NCBI RefSeq assembly: GCF_015550425.1 | Contig: NZ_JADNAT010000017.1 | Coordinates: 1 to 64,000 of the forward strand | DNA length: 64,000 bases | From: Clostridium sp. 1001275B_160808_H3 | GTDB taxonomy: Bacteria; Bacillota; Clostridia; Clostridiales; Clostridiaceae | Direction of reading: 5' to 3' | Shown: positions 57,734 to 64,000 of the stretch, piece by piece | Numbering within the stretch: position 1 is the first letter of the stretch | How the letters are laid out: each line of letters starts with the position of its first letter | The notes under the pieces: generated by a model | Seen by the model: the letters and a program-made list of their open reading frames with translations, nothing else | Database searches by the model: none | Told to the model about the DNA's origin: nothing | Made by a program: the position numbers and the translations under genes

Positions 57734-57858
57734 AAATGAAGAAGTGGCTAGGCTCATTAATGTTATTATTATCAGCAGTTTTAATAAATGTTGGTCCTAC
57801 ATCTGTAATGAGTGTAGGTGTAGAAGAAATGCCAGACTCAATTAAAAAACTAAGATAG
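57730..57858 (+). CDS. agrD: AgrD autoinducer precursor, serine (lactone) type
   Basis: A 42-aa precursor too short for most gene callers. A basic, amphipathic leader MKMKKWLGSLMLLLSAVLIN precedes the core and an acidic tail GVEEMPDSIKKLR, which aligns with AgrD tails such as the clostridial PEEPKSL pattern. Counting back from the tail Pro, the ring residue normally occupied by Cys is Ser25, giving a predicted five-residue ring S-V-M-S-V (residues 25-29). No cysteine exists in the whole peptide. A lactone autoinducer is therefore inferred, as known for some staphylococcal and enterococcal peptides. It overlaps agrB by four bases. Confidence 0.85.
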   Translation: MKMKKWLGSLMLLLSAVLINVGPTSVMSVGVEEMPDSIKKLR

Positions 57859-57868
57859 GGGACAAAAT

Positions 57869-59119
57869 ATGCTTACTGGATTGATCGATATCATAATTAG
57901 TATTATTCAAAGTGTTATGTTTATTATTGCATCAAATTATTGTGTGAATAAACAATATAAAAAAAGTAAATTACAATTAAATATTTTAATAGCAATAACA
58001 TCATTTTTTGTAATCTTTAGTACTTATTTATTAGGAAATTCAAGTTTAGGAATAATAGTAATACATATGGGACAATTACTATTAACAAACTTAATGTTTA
58101 AAGATGATAAATTAGGAGCTACTATTGGGTTTAGCATAATATATTCAATAATTGGAATAAGTGCTAATTTATCCTTTGTAATATTTACAATATTTAATAA
58201 TATTTCAACTTCTGATAATATCTATGCAATTATAATAATTTTGTATTTTCCTCAATTTATTATTTCATATTTTGTATTAAAGAATATGAAGTTTATTCAT
58301 AAGATAAATTTGATAATTAAATCAAGAGTTTCGTCTATAATTACTTTAATAATAGGAACTGTAGTGTTTGATTTTATAATGTCATTTTCACGTATTATTA
58401 GTGATAAAGACAATCCAGTATTCAAAGAAATAATTTTTGTATTATTAGGTGGATTTATTATTTTTATCTCTTGGCATTTTATAAATATAGATAAAAATTC
58501 TAAGAAGGTACATATATTAAATAAAGAATTAGAAAGTAAAATTAATGAACTAAAAAAAATAAAGCATGATTATGGTTCACAGATTTCATATTTATATGGT
58601 GCATATCTAATGGAGAATTATGAAAAATTAGGTGAGTTATTAAAAGGAATAATAGAGGGAAATGATATTTCAACTCAAGTTAAAGTTCTAAGTTCTGATG
58701 ACTCTATTATATCTCAAGTAGTTAACTCTACTGATTTAAAAGAAGTGGATGTTCTAATAGATGAAAAGGCTGATTTAAAAGATACTAATATAAGTGAGTT
58801 AGAACTTCATAAAATTATTTCTAATATAGTAAGAAATTCTATAGAAGCATTAAAAGGAAGAGGGTTATTAATGATTAATAGTTATTACTCTTATAATTAT
58901 GTTATAATAAGCCTTCAAAATAATGGACCGGAAATTGATAAAAATATAATTGATAGAATTTTTGAAGAAGGATTTTCTACAAAGGAAAATAAAAATGGAG
59001 ATAATGGATTTGGGCTACATATAGTAAAAGAGATAATTGATAAAAACAATGGAGATATTAGTGTAACAAGTAATAAAGACATAACTAAGTTTGTTATAAA
59101 ACTACCTTTACATATTTAA
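57869..59119 (+). CDS. agrC: AgrC-like sensor histidine kinase (GHKL family)
   Basis: A 416-aa membrane sensor for the Agr peptide. About six helices span residues 1-205. A phosphoacceptor-like KHDYGSQ has its His at residue 233. The GHKL ATPase has the N box ISNIVRNSIEALKGRG (about 315-330) and the G box GDNGFGLHIVKEIID (about 377-391). The HDYG-type H box is typical of AgrC and ComD. AGGGGAC precedes the start, ten bases after agrD. No response regulator follows; a convergent transporter gene is next. Confidence 0.88.
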   Translation: MLTGLIDIIISIIQSVMFIIASNYCVNKQYKKSKLQLNILIAITSFFVIFSTYLLGNSSLGIIVIHMGQLLLTNLMFKDDKLGATIGFSIIYSIIGISANLSFVIFTIFNNISTSDNIYAIIIILYFPQFIISYFVLKNMKFIHKINLIIKSRVSSIITLIIGTVVFDFIMSFSRIISDKDNPVFKEIIFVLLGGFIIFISWHFINIDKNSKKVHILNKELESKINELKKIKHDYGSQISYLYGAYLMENYEKLGELLKGIIEGNDISTQVKVLSSDDSIISQVVNSTDLKEVDVLIDEKADLKDTNISELELHKIISNIVRNSIEALKGRGLLMINSYYSYNYVIISLQNNGPEIDKNIIDRIFEEGFSTKENKNGDNGFGLHIVKEIIDKNNGDISVTSNKDITKFVIKLPLHI

Positions 59120-59167
59120 TAAGAAATATAAAACATATATAAAAGTATTTAAAAATGTAATTATATA

Positions 59168-59208
59168 AAAATAAGTGGGAATTTGCTTGAATTCCCACTT
59201 ATTTTTTA
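59168..59208. terminator. Bidirectional terminator between agrC and the MFS gene
   Basis: AAATAAGTGGGAATT pairs with AATTCCCACTTATTT around TGCTTG. T runs flank both sides, and the minus-strand stop of the MFS gene is inside the 3' end. Confidence 0.92.
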
Positions 59209-60402
59209 TACATTATGAACTTTTATTTTTTTATTCGTTTTAGACATGATTATTCCAATGATCAAAAGTATTGGAAATATACTTGAAAATAAAATTCCTA
59301 TTTTTATATTATCATTAAAAATACTAGATATTCTACCTACAACAGTTGGACCAAGTGAGCAGCCTACATCCCCTGCAAGTGCTAAAAAAGCAAACATTGC
59401 AGTTCCACCTTTTTTTAATATAGATGAAGAGATACTAAAGGTGCCTGGCCACAAAATGCCAACTGAAAATCCACATATACCACATCCTATAAGAGATAAT
59501 AAAGGTAAAGGTGATAATGAAATAATAAGATAGCTTATAAAGCAAAGCAAACTGGATGCTATCATAGATTTTTCTAGATTAATTTTTTCACCTATTTTAC
59601 TATAGACTGTTCTAGATGTACCCATCATTATTGCAAAAAGCATTGGACCAGCTAAATCTCCAAGAGCTTTATTAACACTAAGACTTTTTTCTGCAAAAGT
59701 AGATGCCCATTGACTAACAGATTGTTCGCTTGCTCCTGCACATATCATTAAAAGTATCATTATCCAAAAGATTTTATTTGAAAGTAGTTCTTTAATTGTT
59801 AATCTACTTTCACCTTCTTCAATCAAATGTAAAATAGGAACTTTTATAAAAAGAAGAGTGTTTAGAAGCGGTATTACAGACCATAATATTGCAAGGTACC
59901 TCCAATTTAAAATTCCAAATATACTAAAAAAGATTGTTGATATTAAAACTACAGCAACGTGGCCCCAACAATAAAAGGAATGTAATAAACTCATTGCAGT
60001 TTCCTTATTATCTGTTGGGCAAGCTTCCACTATAGGACTTATTAGAACCTCAATTAATCCACCACCAATAGCATAAATCATAACTGAAATTAATAAGCCA
60101 ATAAAAGGATCACTAAAAATTTCAGGTAGAATTGTTAATGATATTAGCCCAAGCCCTGCACAAATATGAGCTATTATTACAGAAGCTCTATATCCTATTT
60201 TATCTATAAACCCTGCAGAAAGAAAATCAATTAATAATTGAAAACCAAAATTAAAAGTAACTAAAAATGTTATTTTTGAAATTGGTATGTTATACGATGA
60301 TTGAAAGGTTAAAAATAATAATGGAACAAAATTATTTATTATTGCTTGCACAATATAGCCAATAAAAGAAGCATACATTGTATGTTTATAAGTAAAATTC
60401 AT
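59206..60402 (-). CDS. MFS-superfamily transporter
   Basis: A 398-aa protein with about 12 membrane helices. The typical MFS loop reads FLSAGFIDKIGYRASVIIAH (about 64-83), a relaxed form of the GxxxDRxGRR motif. VGRISSIFNDNIKIGILF lies near the C-terminus. It resembles the FucP/sugar:proton-type or YfkF-like exporters, but the substrate is unknown. GGAGGATAAC before ATG 60402 selects this start over an ATG 12 bases upstream. It is a single gene. Confidence 0.9.
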   Translation of the reverse strand: MNFTYKHTMYASFIGYIVQAIINNFVPLLFLTFQSSYNIPISKITFLVTFNFGFQLLIDFLSAGFIDKIGYRASVIIAHICAGLGLISLTILPEIFSDPFIGLLISVMIYAIGGGLIEVLISPIVEACPTDNKETAMSLLHSFYCWGHVAVVLISTIFFSIFGILNWRYLAILWSVIPLLNTLLFIKVPILHLIEEGESRLTIKELLSNKIFWIMILLMICAGASEQSVSQWASTFAEKSLSVNKALGDLAGPMLFAIMMGTSRTVYSKIGEKINLEKSMIASSLLCFISYLIISLSPLPLLSLIGCGICGFSVGILWPGTFSISSSILKKGGTAMFAFLALAGDVGCSLGPTVVGRISSIFNDNIKIGILFSSIFPILLIIGIIMSKTNKKIKVHNV

Positions 60403-60572
60403 GTTATCCTCCATTTTATAAATTCAAGTTAAAGAGTACAAGTTATATTATACAATAAATGAATATATTATATCAGTATTTATGTTGAAAATATTAACAT
60501 ATTAATATTTATTTGGTAAAATATATATAAAAGGAATAATATATTGTTAAAAATAGAAGGGAGCATAATTTT

Positions 60573-60791
60573 ATGAAAAATCAAGTTAAATATTTTTTAG
60601 CTGGAATTATTACAATCATTTTTAGTTCATCATTAGGCTATGCAACACTTAAGATAATTTATGCAAATAAAAATTTAACAGGAGAATTTGATGCATTATT
60701 GAATGGATTTATCCATTCATACATGTTGGTTGGGGTGTTAATATTTAGCATTGGATTTTTTAATATGATTATTGAAAAGAAAGAAAAATAG
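60573..60791 (+). CDS. Small two-helix membrane protein
   Basis: A 72-aa protein I do not recognise. Two hydrophobic helices (about 8-28 and 48-66) flank a polar loop (YANKNLTGEFDALLNGFIHS). The positive tail IIEKKEK places the C-terminus inside. GAAGGGAGC precedes the start, and the TATATAA-like DNA upstream could be a promoter. No partner gene was identified. Confidence 0.65.
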   Translation: MKNQVKYFLAGIITIIFSSSLGYATLKIIYANKNLTGEFDALLNGFIHSYMLVGVLIFSIGFFNMIIEKKEK

Positions 60792-60886
60792 GGTGAAAAT
60801 ATTTTTTTGTATAGTGCTAATAAAATTATAGGTATATTTAAATTTTAATAGAATAAAAGATTCATGTATAAAGGAATGTATTAGAT

Positions 60887-61360
60887 ATGAAAAAAAGAAA
60901 AGTTAACAATTCGATAAAAATTACATCTATATTAATTATTATTTTATTATTAGGAGCCTTTATAATAAATAAAATAAATCCTAGCTATATTTCAACAATG
61001 GGACTTAATAAATTTTCACTAACGAGTATTGGGGATACTTCAACAAGAGGTGTTAAATTAATGGACATAAATAATAATATAATTACCTTTGATGCAGGGT
61101 CTTTTAAGAAGTATGTTCATATATTATTAGGTAGTTCTAAAGGTGAAAATATAGAAGATGGATTAAAATTTGACATTATAAATCCTAAAGGAGAAGTAGT
61201 TGACAGTGGAATATTATATGCCGGTAAAAGGGTTACTGAAGTCTATGATGGAATGTCTGGAGAGTGGAAAATAGTATTACACTTTGAAGATGATGATGCT
61301 AGTTCAATGATAGATTATGGGTATTCTATAACATCAAAGAGAGAAAAATCATGGCGATGA
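60887..61360 (+). CDS. Membrane-anchored or secreted protein of unknown function
   Basis: A 157-aa protein with a basic start (KKRKVNNSIK) and one hydrophobic segment (about 13-29), which is an anchor or signal peptide. The extracellular part is beta-rich (NNIITFDAGSFKKYVHILLGSSKGE, GLKFDIINPKGEVVDSG). It ends in GEWKIVLHFEDDDASSMIDYGYSITSK, like a small beta-sandwich. I do not recognise the family. The ribosome binding site is weak (AAAGGAATG). Confidence 0.6.
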   Translation: MKKRKVNNSIKITSILIIILLLGAFIINKINPSYISTMGLNKFSLTSIGDTSTRGVKLMDINNNIITFDAGSFKKYVHILLGSSKGENIEDGLKFDIINPKGEVVDSGILYAGKRVTEVYDGMSGEWKIVLHFEDDDASSMIDYGYSITSKREKSWR

Positions 61361-61488
61361 TTAAACCATCCATGAAATATCACGGTTTAATGCTGGTATA
61401 CCTGGATATGTAATTAAATGTAGACCAGTTTAATATAAATAAAGTAAATTGATATATTTTTAAAATATCGTAAAATTTTTCTAATTAA

Positions 61489-61575
61489 TACTGTAGTTTT
61501 TGGGATAGGTATTATGTTACCTTTTCAGAGCACTATGAAATTAATGTTAAAACTAATGATATGAAAAGCAAGTAA
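61489..61575 (+). pseudogene. Remnant: C-terminal fragment of an unknown small protein
   Basis: The reading frame YCSFWDRYYVTFSEHYEINV...KSK is open for 28 codons, ends in TAA, and has no start codon. The composition (aromatic, alternating) looks protein-like rather than random. It lies in an otherwise non-coding gap of 266 bases. It may also be chance. Confidence 0.3.
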
Positions 61576-61626
61576 TTGTACAAAAACTAATTAGGAAAAC
61601 AATAGTAATAAATTAGGAGGGATATT

Positions 61627-61929
61627 ATGCTTTTTTTTATTTGTGGTGTGATTATACCAATGTTGTTTATTGTATATAATTTTATTTGTTTTTCTAAGAA
61701 GAAAATAATTTATTCAGTAAAAATTGAAGACTTTAGAATAATTAATGAAGATTTTTTTAAATTACAATTAATCTTAAGTTGTATAAATGCTTTATTTGTA
61801 TCAATAAATGCTTATATCGCCGATAGAATTAATTATATTATTGGTTTTTTACTTTTTATATCTATATTTTGGGGAATTAATTATTTAATAAAATTTGTTG
61901 CTAAATTAAAAGGATATATAAAGAGATAG
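61627..61929 (+). CDS. Small membrane protein
   Basis: A 100-aa protein with one N-terminal helix (about 1-20), a polar stretch (SKKKIIYSVKIEDFRIINEDFFKLQ) and two further helices (about 50-65 and 70-90). It resembles the short membrane proteins of unknown function found near the DUF3784-type genes of Clostridia, but I cannot name the family. AGGAGGGAT gives a strong ribosome binding site. Confidence 0.65.
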   Translation: MLFFICGVIIPMLFIVYNFICFSKKKIIYSVKIEDFRIINEDFFKLQLILSCINALFVSINAYIADRINYIIGFLLFISIFWGINYLIKFVAKLKGYIKR

Positions 61930-62021
61930 ATTTTATTGATGATTGTATTAAATTGAAGCAATTTATTAATTAAATAAAAAATAATGACTCAAAATTTTGC
62001 TAAGAGTAAATTAGATTATAA

Positions 62022-62333
62022 AAGCCTAAAAATAATTTCAATATCAATTATTTATTTGGAAGAATTAACAATGGTAATGCAATTTCAATTCCACTTGGAT
62101 TAAATTTTGGGTGGGCAGCTGAAATTAATTTGCAATGTATATTAGAAAGGTTATTTGATGAACCATTTGGAAAAGGATACCCTAAAAAAAGATGCACTAA
62201 GAAAACAAGCAGATACAAATTGAAATTTATAAATTCTATTACAAAAAGAGAACTTATAGATGTAATTCCTAAAATGGACAGAGATTTTATGCAAAAGGTT
62301 GTAAAAAGAGATAATGTATATAGATATATATAG
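62022..62333 (+). pseudogene. Truncated gene remnant lacking a start
   Basis: An open frame of 103 codons with protein-like composition (NNFNINYLFGRINNGNAISI, then LGLNFGWAAEINLQCILERL, then DEPFGKGYPKKRC...VVKRDNVYRYI). The only candidate start is an internal TTG at 62130 without a ribosome binding site, while the convincing sequence begins earlier. The 5' end therefore seems deleted. I do not recognise the family. Confidence 0.45.
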
Positions 62334-62474
62334 AAATATGGACAAGATAAAGAGTTAATAAAATTATTACAAATATATAGATAAATTTAATTTGCAAGTG
62401 GTTTTAATTAAAGAAAGAGAATTTATAAGGTTGGCAAGAGATTGTAATATGGGGGAGAAAAGGTTTGTAGTATC

Positions 62475-62690
62475 ATGGAAATTATGTTTTATTATTTTTC
62501 TAAATATAGCGGATTTATTAACTATATTAGAAAAAATAAAGTTATCTTTTCTATTGAAGGTTTTATAATTAAATTTATAGTTGGAGGAGTATTTGTATTC
62601 TTACTTAGAAAGCATTTATGGAAAAATAGTGAAAAGCAGTATATGGAATATTTACAAAATGATAATAAAAATAAGATATTAAATCATTAA
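62475..62690 (+). CDS. Small single-pass membrane protein
   Basis: A 71-aa protein with one strong hydrophobic helix (about 29-45, EGFIIKFIVGGVFVFLL) and charged ends (RKHLWKNSEKQYMEYLQNDNKN). GGGGGAGAAAAGG lies about 12 bases upstream of the ATG, a long spacing that may indicate another start. Function unknown. Confidence 0.5.
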   Translation: MEIMFYYFSKYSGFINYIRKNKVIFSIEGFIIKFIVGGVFVFLLRKHLWKNSEKQYMEYLQNDNKNKILNH

Positions 62691-62808
62691 ATAATTTTGA
62701 AAAATAGCAAAGGATAATTCAACTCCAGAAAACTTTATTGAAAATAGTGGGCAACTTTAAAATATAAAATAAATATGATTATCAATAAAACATTAATAGG
62801 AGTGAGTT

Positions 62809-63339
62809 ATGAAAAAAATTGTTATTTACAAATCTAAATCTGGATATACAGAAACATATGCGAAATGGATTTCAGAAGATTTAAATTGTGCTTTAAAAGC
62901 AGCTGATGATATTACAATTGAAGAACTTGAAAAATACGACGTAATAATTTATGGTGGAGGACTTTATGCTGTTGGTATAAATGGAATAGCATTAATAAAG
63001 AAAAACTTTAATTTATTATGTAACAAGAAAATCATTGTTTGGGCAACAGGGGCAAACACTGGAAGGGAAGAAGAGCTTCAACAGGTATGGAATTATAATT
63101 TTAATAAAGAGCAATTGGGTTTTATTAAAACTTTTTATTTGAGAGGTGGATTTGATTATAAGAAGTTAAATAAAATAGATAAAATTCTAATGAACATGTT
63201 AAAGATAAGATTAAAATTAAAGAAAGTAAGAACAGAAGATGAGCAAGGTATGTTAGAAGCGTATGATATAGCAGAATATCATTGTATTAAAGAAAATACT
63301 AAGGATTTAATTGAGTATGTAAAAGGGTTAATTGTATGA
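62809..63339 (+). CDS. Flavodoxin-domain protein (protoporphyrinogen oxidase HemG-like fold)
   Basis: A 176-aa flavodoxin. KKIVIYKSKSGYTETYAKWISEDL gives the FMN phosphate loop (SKSGYT, residues 9-14), YDVIIYGGGLYAVGINGIALIKKNF (about 45-69) gives the flavin-ring loop, and IIVWATGANTGREEE near residue 77 gives the third. The C-terminal FYLRGGFDYKKLNKIDKILMNMLK matches the flavodoxin-5 group. It carries electrons; the partner is unknown. AGGAGTGAG precedes the start. Confidence 0.88.
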   Translation: MKKIVIYKSKSGYTETYAKWISEDLNCALKAADDITIEELEKYDVIIYGGGLYAVGINGIALIKKNFNLLCNKKIIVWATGANTGREEELQQVWNYNFNKEQLGFIKTFYLRGGFDYKKLNKIDKILMNMLKIRLKLKKVRTEDEQGMLEAYDIAEYHCIKENTKDLIEYVKGLIV

Positions 63340-63369
63340 TAGATAAAAAAAGCATTGTAAGATAAGAGC

Positions 63370-63537
63370 ATGATGGTTATAGGTATAATATTAATAGCAA
63401 TTATACTTTTCTTTGTTGCAAGTTTTGTATATGAGATAGTTACTAATATATGGATATATCTTGTTTGCTAATTTATGAATGGTACTATAATAACATTTAT
63501 AGCGATGGCATATAAGAAAAAACTTGAAAGTAAGTAA
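63370..63537 (+). pseudogene. Small membrane-protein gene interrupted by an in-frame stop
   Basis: The frame MMVIGIILIAIILFFVASFV... runs 33 codons to TAA at 63469-63471. It continues in the same frame (FMNGTIITFIAMAYKKKLESK) to TAA at 63535-63537. The second part gives the second hydrophobic segment and basic tail expected of a two-helix membrane protein, so a single substitution probably created the stop. Alternatively only the 33-aa form is made. Confidence 0.45.
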
Positions 63538-63611
63538 GGTTAAAAATTTGTAGTTATTGAAAATTAAGAAATAAATATAGTATAACAATAATAAAATGAT
63601 GGAGATCTTAT

Positions 63612-63947
63612 ATGAAAAATGTAGATATATATGGATTAATTATAATTACGTTACTTGAGGGAGGACTATTTACCTTTTTAGGATGGGTAATTAAAAGTCA
63701 AAATGCAGGAGATATGCTAAATGGATTTGATGCAAAAAAGTATGACAAAGATAAAGTATCAAAGATAGTAGGAAAAGATATGTTGAATACTGGTTTATTA
63801 GTTATATCTGGAGGAGTTGTTGGTGTTTTTTTGAATAGTAAACTTTATAATTATATAACTTTTATACAAAACGGAATTGTAATATTAGGAATTATTAAGA
63901 GTATGTATGACATGGATAAAAAATGTAGGATAAAAAAATATCACTGA
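63612..63947 (+). CDS. DUF3784-like small membrane protein
   Basis: A 111-aa protein with three helices (about 8-28, 60-75, 80-95). A cytosolic loop reads GDMLNGFDAKKYDKDKVSKIVGKDML, matching the LIAGYNxxxxxxYDKKKL pattern of DUF3784. Members are common in clostridial accessory regions and of unknown function. ATGGAGATC lies before the start. Confidence 0.75.
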   Translation: MKNVDIYGLIIITLLEGGLFTFLGWVIKSQNAGDMLNGFDAKKYDKDKVSKIVGKDMLNTGLLVISGGVVGVFLNSKLYNYITFIQNGIVILGIIKSMYDMDKKCRIKKYH

Positions 63948-64000
63948 ATCATAAAGTTTTTTCTTTATCAAAACTTTAAATGTTGGGAGTTATTTTATAC

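Noticed and set aside
62130..62333. A 67-aa protein starting at an internal TTG
   Set aside because: There is no ribosome binding site, and protein-like sequence continues 36 codons upstream without a start, so it was reported as a truncated remnant instead.

Overview
The window is strongly AT-rich (A/T at most third codon positions), with clostridial Shine-Dalgarno sites, TTG starts and an oxygen-sensitive [4Fe-4S] L-serine dehydratase. It reads as chromosomal DNA of an anaerobic Firmicute, most likely Clostridium sensu stricto. The species cannot be fixed from sequence alone. There is no rRNA, CRISPR array, prophage or intact insertion sequence.

Layout. 1-1.8 kb: end of a rubrerythrin and a cardiolipin synthase. 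2.0-13.1 kb: a complete aromatic amino-acid cluster. aroF-aroB-aroA-aroC-pheA follows a promoter with a terminator-like leader hairpin; a GNAT gene is inserted; then come aroE-aroK-aroQ, a second aroF and tyrA. 13.1-20.7 kb: HD-GYP protein, CYTH protein, ZIP transporter, class II aldolase, HAD phosphatase, nucleoid-associated protein and a secreted coiled-coil/3D-domain protein. 21.0-29.5 kb: arginine operon argGHCJBDF on the minus strand behind a promoter with an ArgR-type operator. 29.7-38.5 kb: DUF4363/DUF421 pair, TGS-uridine-kinase-like protein, split L-serine dehydratase, HxlR regulator diverging from an azoreductase, DUF1540 protein, MscS channel.

38.7-44.1 kb: a selenium/molybdenum set (selD, yqeC, yqeB, a MoaB/Mog-like and a MoeA-like protein, yedF). 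This is the known accessory set of selenium-dependent molybdenum hydroxylases; no hydroxylase, selA or selB is present here. 44.3-46.1 kb: NUDIX protein, a divergent ThiM-like kinase that has lost the usual active-site Cys motif, and an initiator tRNA-Met. 46.2-53.9 kb: a ribose regulon (rbsK-D-A-C-B-R) continuing into a split transketolase, linking ribose uptake to the pentose phosphate pathway. 54-57 kb: an unknown gene, a 200-bp imperfect palindrome, and a RecQ helicase whose stop codon lies inside 13 tandem TAAA repeats.

57.1-59.1 kb: an agrB-agrD-agrC quorum-sensing locus without agrA. Its AgrD lacks cysteine and has Ser at the ring position, predicting a lactone rather than thiolactone autoinducer. 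59.2-64 kb: an MFS transporter, then small membrane-protein genes, a flavodoxin and several gene remnants.

Many intergenic gaps, including gaps inside the aro and arg operons, carry two families of AT-rich imperfect palindromic repeats (arms related to AATTGATAATGGACAATT and to AATAGTGAAAAGTG). The most interesting signals are the Ser-type AgrD, the SelD cluster, the repeats, the degenerate ThiM and a 45-bp motif found in two intergenic regions.
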